NCBI GenBank assembly: GCA_021817165.1
Contig: JAKAVT010000006.1
Span: 1 to 57,380 of the forward strand
Length of the DNA stretch: 57,380 nucleotides
Reading direction: 5' to 3'
From: Nanobdellota archaeon
GTDB lineage: Archaea > Nanobdellota > Nanobdellia > Parvarchaeales > Parvarchaeaceae
Below are positions 1-7,620 of the stretch, in pieces (position 1 is the stretch's first letter; each line of letters starts with the position of its first letter). The position numbers were made by a program, and so were the translations under genes. Below the pieces are notes generated by a model. That model was not told the origin of the DNA and searched no databases. It saw only the letters and a program-made list of their open reading frames with translations.

Positions 1-2
1 CA

Positions 3-1997
3 ACAATGGCAGTGACGGATGTTCCGGGTAACTTCACATACAACGGCACAAAGGACAATTCATCTGCACTGATAACAACAATCAACAGCCAGCTCTCTGC
101 ATCATTGTACATAAACGGCAAGCTAGTTTCGGCAACAAACACAAGGGCTTCATACCTCAATGCTTCTGCAGGCACCTATCTTGCTGTCTTTAACACAACA
201 GGCAACCAGAATTATACAAGTTTTAGTACATCGAAAATTATTAGAATATTGACTCCGTCAATAATACTGAGTCTATTTATAAGTGGCAAAACAAACAATA
301 GCAGCATAACTTATGGAACTGTATCAGATTTTGTTGTAACTTCGCAGAATTCGTTCGTTTCATTGTATATTAATGGTACACTAGTTACAAAACTTTTAAA
401 GGATAATCTTACTTATCTTAATATCCTACCAGCAGGTTATTGGAAGATAACAGCCGTTTCTAATTCATCTAATGAAAACGTGACTTTATATCAAAATATA
501 AGTAAAGCCATCCCAAAAATGTCGCTTTTTGCCACTCCAGGAAACTTTGTTTATAATGGTTCGGCAGAAGAGTTCATGGGGAATATCTCAACCATAAATA
601 ATCAGATTTATGTAAAGATATATATAAATGGTATTCCTAAAGCCGTCAGTAACAGTGATATTTTTTATTCATTGTCTTCGGCAGGATCGTATACCGCAGA
701 ATTGATAACGAATGGAAATAATAATTATACCGCAAAAAAAATATCTACATTAATAACGATATCGAAGGCAAAACCTATACTTTATATAAAGATTCCGAAT
801 AATTACACGTATACTGGTGAATCATCAGTTGTTTACTACAGCATTTTTTCCATCAATAATCAACTCACTGCAAACGTTTCATTGAACGATTTGCGTGTAA
901 ATACCATAAACTCAGCAGGCAAGACCTATGAAATTAACCCTGGAATTTATACCTTTAATATATCTACTACAGGAAACAGCAATTATACCTCAGTGTATCT
1001 AGTCAAATCATATTCAATTTATAAAATAAAACCGGTATTGATAAATTCGAATCTAATCTCATTCAATAGTTCGGTTTTGAAGGTGGTTTTAAATGAATCG
1101 CAGATTTCAGTGAATTCTTTTCTAGTTAAAATAAATAAATATACTCCAGGTACTTTAATAGTAAATTTAGGCAGCGGAATAAGTAATCTTGTAGGGTTGT
1201 CTTCTTTAAACCTGGAAACAAATGCATCGGCATCGAATCAGAATCTTACGATAAATCATCTTGCTAATACCACATGTTTAGGGAATTCTCTAAAGAAGCC
1301 AATAACTTTCTTTAGCGTAATACCCAGCTTCAATGAGACTACAGAAAAGGCAAGCGCAGCGTACTTTTTCAACATCAGCAAAAACCAGCTGTCTAACAGT
1401 TCATTAAGTGTGCAGAACATCAGTTTGTATAGATGTTCACCTGGTGATGGTTGGGTTGAGTTGCCGACTTATCTGGTAAAGAGCATAAACGGTACTTATT
1501 ACTACAAGGCATACTCCGATTCTCTTTCTTTATATGCTATTGCGCAGGGATTCGCATACAACGCAGAAAATCTGTCGAACTTTACAAATGAGTTTATAGA
1601 TGAAATTGGCCTTCCTTTAAACTATACTTGGATTGCAACATATAACGGCTTGAATCAAACTCAAAAAGCCGGTCTTCCCATGTTGTTTTCAAATCCTTAT
1701 GAAAATTATCCTGCAGTGTTCTATAACTTTTCAAATAGTTCATCAAATATCACGGTTTCATGCACTACCGTTTATTATCCTACAAATGTAAAAGCAAGTG
1801 AGCCAATAATAATACCAAATGGTTTGTCATTTACCGTGCATTATAGTGATTTAACAAGTTGTGAGCCAATAATAACTGCGCCGATAATAATTTTGACGAA
1901 CACGGAAGTAATGTTCTTAGCGCTTTTATTCTCAGTTATCATGCTGCTGTTTATATTTATCTCGTCCATGTCTTTCATAAAAAGGAAAACGAAATAA
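3..1997 (+). CDS. Surface protein with repeated modules, PGF-pre-PGF-like region and C-terminal membrane anchor (5' partial)
   Basis: The reading frame is open to the left edge, so the N-terminus and any signal peptide are probably outside the window; the first ATG is at position 6. At least three diverged modules of roughly 70-100 residues recur, each with a GNFxYNG or NNYTYTG start, an INNQ or INSQ segment and a GNxNYT end. Asn-X-Ser/Thr sequons are abundant, as in N-glycosylated archaeal surface proteins. Residues around 440-520 (SAAYFFNIS, then a GWVELPT segment and SLSLYAIA) resemble the PGF-pre-PGF domain of archaeal exported proteins. A hydrophobic helix at about residues 633-655 followed by FIKRKTK anchors it with a short cytoplasmic tail. 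Likely a surface or adhesin-like protein; ligand unknown. Confidence 0.75.
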   Translation, partial: TMAVTDVPGNFTYNGTKDNSSALITTINSQLSASLYINGKLVSATNTRASYLNASAGTYLAVFNTTGNQNYTSFSTSKIIRILTPSIILSLFISGKTNNSSITYGTVSDFVVTSQNSFVSLYINGTLVTKLLKDNLTYLNILPAGYWKITAVSNSSNENVTLYQNISKAIPKMSLFATPGNFVYNGSAEEFMGNISTINNQIYVKIYINGIPKAVSNSDIFYSLSSAGSYTAELITNGNNNYTAKKISTLITISKAKPILYIKIPNNYTYTGESSVVYYSIFSINNQLTANVSLNDLRVNTINSAGKTYEINPGIYTFNISTTGNSNYTSVYLVKSYSIYKIKPVLINSNLISFNSSVLKVVLNESQISVNSFLVKINKYTPGTLIVNLGSGISNLVGLSSLNLETNASASNQNLTINHLANTTCLGNSLKKPITFFSVIPSFNETTEKASAAYFFNISKNQLSNSSLSVQNISLYRCSPGDGWVELPTYLVKSINGTYYYKAYSDSLSLYAIAQGFAYNAENLSNFTNEFIDEIGLPLNYTWIATYNGLNQTQKAGLPMLFSNPYENYPAVFYNFSNSSSNITVSCTTVYYPTNVKASEPIIIPNGLSFTVHYSDLTSCEPIITAPIIILTNTEVMFLALLFSVIMLLFIFISSMSFIKRKTK

Positions 1998-2059
1998 GTC
2001 AATGACTTTTATCAAAAAATTTGATATTATGCCGTTTTAGCCGTTTTAAAGCGCAAAAA

Positions 2060-2070
2060 GTATTTAAATT
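2060..2070 (+). promoter_or_regulatory. TATA box of the 16S rRNA gene
   Basis: The sequence GTATTTAAATT preceded by a purine-rich AAAAA stretch fits an archaeal BRE/TATA element. A start about 25 nt downstream falls near 2090, just at the foot of the hairpin at 2091-2163. No other gene lies between this element and the rRNA. Confidence 0.6.
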
Positions 2071-2090
2071 AGAATATGCAAATAAAGTAA

Positions 2091-2163
2091 TTATCTGTAT
2101 ATCCCGGATACGCAGGAGTGCTGCATCGCAGTGCCGTGATCGCATCTTTTCATATACAGATAA
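2091..2163 (+). other. 5' hairpin of the pre-16S transcript
   Basis: TTATCTGTATAT (2091-2102) is the exact reverse complement of ATATACAGATAA (2152-2163), giving a 12-bp perfect stem around a 49-nt loop. It would sit at the very 5' end of the precursor if transcription starts near 2090. It is separate from the processing stem that encloses the mature 16S. It could protect the transcript end, regulate transcription or be an independent small RNA; the sequence does not decide. Confidence 0.5.
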
Positions 2164-2218
2164 TATTCGATGCCTTAAAAAGCAGATGAAGAATAGTGAG
2201 TGCGTGAATTTCATATTT

Positions 2219-2240
2219 ATGCATGATGATGTTAATGCAC
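2219..2240 (+). other. Left arm of the 16S processing stem
   Basis: Bases 2225-2240 are the exact reverse complement of 3772-3787 (16 bp). After one unpaired T at 2224 the pairing continues for 5 bp (2219-2223 with 3788-3792). The arm ends about 2 nt before the mature 16S. Flanking stems of this kind are normal archaeal pre-rRNA processing substrates, but the bulge-helix-bulge motif usually cut by the splicing endonuclease is not visible here. Confidence 0.75.
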
Positions 2241-2242
2241 CA

Positions 2243-3741
2243 ATTCCAGTTGATCCTGCTGGAGGTCACTGCTATTGGGATTCGATTGAGACATGCAAGT
2301 TCATCTACTAGGTAATAGTAGATTGCGTACGGCTGAGGCAACACATAGATAACGTAACGTTAGGAGGGGGATATCCTCGGGAAACTGAGGCTAATACCCC
2401 ATAGCAATAATTTCTGAAACGATTTTATTGTAAAATGGTTATTTCTAATACCGAAATAATGCGCCTAACGATCGGTCTATGCCTGATTAGACTGTTGGTG
2501 AGGTAACGGCTCACCAAATCTCAGATCAGTAGGGGCCATGGAAGTGGTTTCCCCCAGAAGGGTACTGAGACAAGGACCCTAGCACTACGGTGTGCAGCAG
2601 TCCCGAAAACTCCACAATGCGCGAAAGCGTGATGAGGGAATCCCAAGTGTTCTTTCCGTTTCGGAAGGAACTTTTGCCACGTTTTGAAATGGCGTGGCGA
2701 ATAAGGGCTGGGCAAGCGGGTGCCAGCAGCCGCGGTAATACCTGCGGCCCGAGTTGTGACCATTATTATTGAGTCTAAAGCGTTCGTAGCTGGTTTGGAT
2801 AGTTTGTGCTTAAATCTTTTCGTTTAACGGAAAGGCATGGTATAAATACTTCTAGACTAGAGGCCGGGAGGGGAGATGGGAACTTTTCGGGTAGGAGTAA
2901 AATCCTTTAATCCGAAAAAGACCACCAATAGCGAAGGCACATCTCCAGAACGGACCTGACGGTGAGGGACGAAGGCTAGGAGAACAAACCGGATTAGATA
3001 CCCGGGTAGCCCTAGCAGTAAACGCTGCTTACTATACGTTGCATTTCCTTGAGGAAATGCAGTGTGACAGCGAAGGCGTTAAGTAAGCCACTTGGGGAGT
3101 ATAATCGCAAGGTCGAAACTTAAAGGAATTGGCGGGGGAGCACAAAAACGGGTGAAGTTTGCGGTTCAATTGGATTCAACTCCGGGAATCTTACCAGAAG
3201 CGACAGCAATATGAAGGTCAGTCCAAAGAACTTACCAAATGCGCTGAAAGGTGTTGCATGGCCATCATCAGTTAGTATCTTGAGACGTCCCGTTAAGTCG
3301 GGTAACTAACAAGACCCTCTTCTATATTTGCTAACATGCAATCCGTTGCGAATGAGCAAAATATAGAGACTGCTTTCGAAAGAAAGAGGAAGGCGAGGGC
3401 GACGGTAGGTCAGTACGACCCTAATCCTCTGGGCTACACGCGAATTGCAATGGTAAAGGCAATAGGATGCCACTCCGAAAGGAGGAGCTAATCCCCGAAT
3501 CTTTACCCTAGTTCGAATCGAGGTCTGTAACTCGGCCTCGTGAAGGCGGAATCCGTAGTAACCGCGTTTCAACAAAGCGCGGTGAATACTTTCCTGCTCC
3601 TTGCACACACTGCCCGTCAAACCAAACAAGTTGGATTTAGATGAGATTGTCGTTATGCGATAACCGAATCTAGGTTCAGTGAGTAGGGTTAAGTCGCCAC
3701 AAGGTAGCCGTATGGGAACATGCGGCTGGATCACCTCCTTT
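2243..3741 (+). rRNA. 16S ribosomal RNA, divergent, not linked to 23S
   Basis: The 5' end matches the archaeal start ATTCCAGTTGATCCTGC and the 3' end is GGCTGGATCACCTCCTTT with an intact anti-Shine-Dalgarno. The 530 loop (near 2720), the 787-806 region GATTAGATACCCGG (near 2993) and the 915 region AAAGGAATTGGCGGGGGAG (near 3120) are conserved. About 1.5 kb long with no insertion or intron. Several near-universal segments differ. The 1400 region reads CACACTGCCCGTC instead of CACACCGCCCGTC, and the 1492-1504 region reads AAGTCGCCACAAG instead of AAGTCGTAACAAG. The 1060-1110 segment is rewritten with compensating base pairs. No 23S, 5S or spacer tRNA follows; a protein gene starts 90 bases downstream. 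Ends are assigned by alignment from memory and could be off by a few bases. Confidence 0.97.
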
Positions 3742-3771
3742 AATTAAAAATCAGAGCGAGGTCATATTTAC

Positions 3772-3792
3772 GTGCATTAACATCATCTGCAT
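3772..3792 (+). other. Right arm of the 16S processing stem
   Basis: This segment pairs with 2219-2240 as a 16-bp plus 5-bp helix with one bulged T on the left arm. It lies about 30 nt after the mature 3' end and 38 nt before the reductase gene, so the 16S precursor is delimited on its own, as expected for an unlinked rRNA gene. Confidence 0.75.
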
Positions 3793-3830
3793 ACTTTTGA
3801 TTACATAATTTAATAGTCGAGGGGGAGTTT

Positions 3831-6098
3831 ATGATAGATTTGCCTAAGGAAACATTAGAATTTTTTGACAACGATGAGCTAAGAGCTAGGATTTTCTACG
3901 AAAAGTATTCGCTTTCAGATATTGAAGGGAATAGAACAGAGAAAACTCCTTTGGAGATGTGGAAGAGGATCTCACGCGAATTAGCAAGCGTAGAGAAAGA
4001 AGGCAAGAAAAAAGAAGTAGAAAAAGATTTTTACTGGCTGTTAGAGGACTTTAAGTTCGTTCCTGGCGGAAGGATTTTGTTTGGAGCTGGTTCCAATCAT
4101 AAAGCTACGCTGCTTAACTGCTATTACCTTCCCATCAAACAGGATTCACTGGAAGGCATTTACAATACCGCAAAGGAAATGGCAAGGACTTATTCATATG
4201 GGGGAGGGGTAGGCATAGACATCTCGGTTTTAAGGCCAAAAGGAGCGACAGTAAATAATGCTGCAAGATTTTCAACGGGCTCTACCTCTTTTATGGAACT
4301 TTATTCCGTTACTACTGGAATAATAGGCCAGACTGGAAGAAGGGGAGCATTGATGATAACTTTAGATGTTACTCATCCTGATATAGAAGATTTTGTTACA
4401 ATTAAAAAAGACAAGAAAAGCGTTAGGTATGCAAACATAAGCGTAAAGGTATATGATGAGTTTATGGAAGCCGTTGAGAACGACAAACAGTTTACCTTGC
4501 ACTTCAAGAACGAAAAAGTAGAGTTTAAGAGGGAGATAAAAGCAAGAGATCTTTGGAATAAGATAATAGACACTGCAGTCAATACAGGTGATCCAGGAAT
4601 AATGTTCTGGGACAGGATGAAAAGCGAATCACCAACCGAGTATGATGATAGAATGTCAATAAAGGGAACAAATCCGTGCAGCGAACAGCCTTTAGAAAAT
4701 TATGGAGCATGTGATTTAGGTGCAATAAACCTGGATTATTTTGTAAAGAACCAGTTCACCGACAAGGCAGAAGTGGACTGGGAGAACTTGGACAAAACAG
4801 TGCGTTATGGAGTGCGTTTCCTTGACAACGTACTAGATTACAGTTATAATAGGCATGCCCTGAAGGAGCAGGCCGATGAAACCGTTTATGCAAGAAGGAT
4901 TGGCTTAGGTATAATGGGCCTTGCCAACATGCTCATAAGCATGAATCTTAGATATGACAGCGACAAAGCCATAGAGTTTGTTGACTATCTAATGAAGAGA
5001 ATAAAGGAAACGGCATATGATGAGAGTTCAAATCTAGCAAAAGAGAAAGGTTCTTTCCCGGCATTTGTGGCTGAAAAACATCTTCAAAGGAACTTTGTAA
5101 AGAGATTGGATAAAAGGCTTTTAGAGAAAATACAAAAGGATGGCTTGAGAAACGCATGCATACTTACAGTTGCACCAACGGGCTCTATCTCGTCTATGGC
5201 AGGTGTAAGCGGAGGCATAGAACCCATTTTTGCTTTAAGTTATATCCGTAGATCAGAATCGTTATCTGAAGAAAAATTCGAGGTTCTTGACCCTTTTGTA
5301 AAGAGGTACATGGAAAAATTCGGCATAAAAGACAAAAGCGAACTTTCAGGTCTTTTCGTAACCGCACATAAAATAGACCCGTTTTTCAGGGTAAAGATGC
5401 AGGCCGCTATACAGAAACATATTGATTCATCTATCTCTTCAACTGTTAATTTGTCGGCGGAAACAGATGCCGATACTGTTGATAAAGTATACAGATACGC
5501 ATGGAAACTCGGTTGCAAATCCATAACCGTGTATAGAGAGGGTTCAAAAGATGATATACTGAAAGCAACGGATGAAACGCCTAAGGAAAATGAAGAGAAA
5601 CTCAAGGAGGAAGAAAGGCCTTTCATGTTAAGTGGCACTACGATAAGGATGCCGACTTCGCAGGGTAACATGTACCTTACTGTAAACAAAGACGAATCTG
5701 GAAAAATAAAAGAGGTTTTCATAGACATGGGCAGGTCGGGAGAGACAGAAAAGAGCTTTACCGAGGCGCTTGGCAGGCTGATAAGCATATACCTTCAATC
5801 AGGAGGGGATGTCGGCCGCGTTATACGCACGTTAAAAGGAATAAAGGGCGGCAATTCGCTTTGGTTCAATGGCATACAGGTATTTTCCATTCCTGACGGA
5901 ATAGCAAAAGCTATAGAACTTACTTTAAAAAATAGGGACATTAACAAAGAAAATGAGACTTTGCATGGCGTTTTAAAAAACAGTGACAGCTTAGAAAACG
6001 AAAAAGCTACAATATGCCCGGAATGCCACCAAAAAACGCTTATATTCGAGAACGGTTGTTTCGTCTGCAAGAACTGCGGGTATACGAAGTGCGAATAA
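3831..6098 (+). CDS. nrdJ: Adenosylcobalamin-dependent (class II) ribonucleoside reductase
   Basis: It reduces ribonucleotides to deoxyribonucleotides by a cobalamin-generated thiyl radical, supplying DNA precursors in the cytoplasm. Visible hallmarks are the first redox cysteine in LLNCYYLP (C97), the glycine-rich GGGVGIDIS segment near 124-132, the NPCSEQPL active-site motif (N281, C283, E285) and APTGSISSMAGVSGG near 450. The C-terminus has a zinc-ribbon-like set of cysteines (CPEC...CKNCGYTKC) typical of the B12-dependent type, probably for re-reduction. The length of 755 residues is normal and no intein is present. A purine-rich GAGGGGGAG at 3819-3827 precedes the ATG. As the only reductase in view it implies a need for cobalamin. 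Confidence 0.95.
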   Translation: MIDLPKETLEFFDNDELRARIFYEKYSLSDIEGNRTEKTPLEMWKRISRELASVEKEGKKKEVEKDFYWLLEDFKFVPGGRILFGAGSNHKATLLNCYYLPIKQDSLEGIYNTAKEMARTYSYGGGVGIDISVLRPKGATVNNAARFSTGSTSFMELYSVTTGIIGQTGRRGALMITLDVTHPDIEDFVTIKKDKKSVRYANISVKVYDEFMEAVENDKQFTLHFKNEKVEFKREIKARDLWNKIIDTAVNTGDPGIMFWDRMKSESPTEYDDRMSIKGTNPCSEQPLENYGACDLGAINLDYFVKNQFTDKAEVDWENLDKTVRYGVRFLDNVLDYSYNRHALKEQADETVYARRIGLGIMGLANMLISMNLRYDSDKAIEFVDYLMKRIKETAYDESSNLAKEKGSFPAFVAEKHLQRNFVKRLDKRLLEKIQKDGLRNACILTVAPTGSISSMAGVSGGIEPIFALSYIRRSESLSEEKFEVLDPFVKRYMEKFGIKDKSELSGLFVTAHKIDPFFRVKMQAAIQKHIDSSISSTVNLSAETDADTVDKVYRYAWKLGCKSITVYREGSKDDILKATDETPKENEEKLKEEERPFMLSGTTIRMPTSQGNMYLTVNKDESGKIKEVFIDMGRSGETEKSFTEALGRLISIYLQSGGDVGRVIRTLKGIKGGNSLWFNGIQVFSIPDGIAKAIELTLKNRDINKENETLHGVLKNSDSLENEKATICPECHQKTLIFENGCFVCKNCGYTKCE

Positions 6099-6165
6099 TC
6101 GAAAATTAAGTCAAAGCTATGCATTTATGCGTAGAAAACTATTAAAATAAAAGGAGGCTATTTAA

Positions 6166-6444
6166 ATGATGGAAATAAAGGTTTTGGAAAAGAATGAATC
6201 GTCTATAAAATTCAGGGTACAGGGAGGTACACAGTCTGTTCTTAATCTAATAAAAGAGGAAGCGGATTCGTTTGATGAAGTTAGCTTTGCAGGCTTTGTA
6301 ATGGAGCACCCTTTGGAAAAATCTTCCATTTTCGTCATTAAAACCGATGGGAAGGACGCCGAAAAAGTGCTTAAAAAGATAATTGAAAAAACAGAGTCTG
6401 ATCTAAAGGAAGCAAAGAAGGAATTAAATTCCTTATTTAAGTAA
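6166..6444 (+). CDS. rpo11: DNA-directed RNA polymerase subunit Rpo11 (L)
   Basis: Archaeal counterpart of eukaryotic Rpb11; it dimerises with Rpo3 to nucleate polymerase assembly. The 92 residues match the family in length and order: an N-terminal strand, a GGTQSVLNLIKEEA helix region (family pattern HTLxNxLRxxL), FAGFVMEHPLEKSS (family pattern AxYxxxHPL), IKTDGKD, and a C-terminal amphipathic helix. AAAGGAGG stands about 9 nt before the start. Two ATGs are adjacent (6166, 6169); the first is used here. It lies 5 nt before the signal peptidase gene, so the two are probably co-transcribed. Confidence 0.85.
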   Translation: MMEIKVLEKNESSIKFRVQGGTQSVLNLIKEEADSFDEVSFAGFVMEHPLEKSSIFVIKTDGKDAEKVLKKIIEKTESDLKEAKKELNSLFK

Positions 6445-6449
6445 AGCAA

Positions 6450-7022
6450 ATGAAAAAACAAGAAAGTGGCTCTTTTGTCAGGAAATTAGTCAGCGGAAAC
6501 AGCATTTATTCAATTCTTTTCTATATAGTGATTTTTTACTTGATTTTCGTATATGTAGCTCTGCCTTCCGTTTATGCGTTTACCCCCGTTAGTTATATTA
6601 GCGCCGTTGTATCAGGAAGCATGGTTCATCAGCAGCCTGAGATAAATTCTACTTATTATGGATGGTTGGAATCACACGGGTTTAACATGTCTGCCGTGAA
6701 AACGTGGCCATTTCCAGATGGTATTAGCATAGGCTCGCTGGCAGTAGCGTATAAGGTCTCTCCCTCCCAGATAATGGTCGGGGACGTTATAATCTATCAT
6801 ATAAATTATGAGGGCTTAAATGAAGACGTGATTCACCGGGTCGTAAACGAAACCGAAATAAACGGCACATACTACTACACTACAAAGGGAGATGCAAATC
6901 CTTTTTCGTTTCCTTTTGAGTATAACATACCCTACAGTCATGTGGTTGGAAAAGTCGAATATGTGATACCGTATCTTGGCTATCCAAAATATTTATTGTA
7001 TTCCCTTTCTAACTACGTATAA
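6450..7022 (+). CDS. Archaeal signal peptidase I (Sec11-type)
   Basis: Membrane-bound serine protease that removes signal peptides from exported proteins. A transmembrane helix covers about residues 20-43. The nucleophile is in SGSM (S57), followed by the box VGDVIIYH and VIHRVV (H129), then KGDANP (D148). As in archaeal and ER enzymes, the bacterial catalytic lysine is replaced by histidine. Between the Ser motif and the VGD box is an insertion of about 45 residues. It has the exported surface proteins of this window as plausible substrates. The gene follows rpo11 by 5 nt. Confidence 0.85.
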   Translation: MKKQESGSFVRKLVSGNSIYSILFYIVIFYLIFVYVALPSVYAFTPVSYISAVVSGSMVHQQPEINSTYYGWLESHGFNMSAVKTWPFPDGISIGSLAVAYKVSPSQIMVGDVIIYHINYEGLNEDVIHRVVNETEINGTYYYTTKGDANPFSFPFEYNIPYSHVVGKVEYVIPYLGYPKYLLYSLSNYV

Positions 7023-7062
7023 TTCAATAAGTATTTATCTCCATAAAATTTAAGAGTTGATT

Positions 7063-7620
7063 ATGAAAAAAGTAATAATATTGACAGGCATGCCAGGCAG
7101 CGGAAAATCTACTGCTGCGCTGGAGTTTCTAAAACTTAAAATCCCCGTAATAGGGATGGGCGATGCGGTAAGAAAAGAAATGAGAAGAAGAGGAATGGAG
7201 ATAAATAACAGATCAATAAGGCTTTTCTCAAAAAGGATGACCGCAGAACACGGTAACAAATATGTCATAGATCTGGTTAAAAAAGAATTGATAGAAGTTT
7301 TTAAAACCGCAAATATTGCAGTGTTAGACGGCTCAAGAAGAATGTCAGAAGTTGATGAAGTTAGCAATGAGGGCTATAAACCTGTAATCCTTTGCATAAT
7401 CGCAGACAAGCAGGTAAGGTTTAAAAGAATAGTCAAGCGTAAAAATGAAAGCGATTTTTCATCTTACAGTGAATTTGAATGGCGGGAGAAACAGGAATTA
7501 GGCTATGGAATAGCGGAGGTTATTGCTTCTGCCGATTATTACATTGACAACATGAGAAGCAAGGGCGTATTTCTTGAAGACATAAAGAGATTTCTTTCCA
7601 AAGTCAAAGCTCTAAAATGA
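7063..7620 (+). CDS. P-loop nucleotide kinase-like protein (UPF0200, adenylate/dephospho-CoA kinase-related)
   Basis: Residues 3-15 form a strand and Walker A (ILTGMPGSGKST). The order GMGDAVRKEM, a D-G-S-R-R segment and a lid-like KRIVKRKNESD region match the archaeal UPF0200 family related to adenylate and dephospho-CoA kinases. Substrate is not established for the family as far as can be told here. The ATG at 7063 is preferred over an upstream in-frame TTG at 7057 because family members begin directly with the P-loop strand. Its 3' end overlaps the convergent debranching-enzyme gene by 17 bp. Confidence 0.75.
   Translation: MKKVIILTGMPGSGKSTAALEFLKLKIPVIGMGDAVRKEMRRRGMEINNRSIRLFSKRMTAEHGNKYVIDLVKKELIEVFKTANIAVLDGSRRMSEVDEVSNEGYKPVILCIIADKQVRFKRIVKRKNESDFSSYSEFEWREKQELGYGIAEVIASADYYIDNMRSKGVFLEDIKRFLSKVKALK

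Noticed and set aside
2521..3734. Several open frames on both strands inside the 16S gene, including a 142-codon minus-strand frame at 3306-3734.
   Set aside because: They lie wholly within the rRNA gene, have no family resemblance and no start signals.
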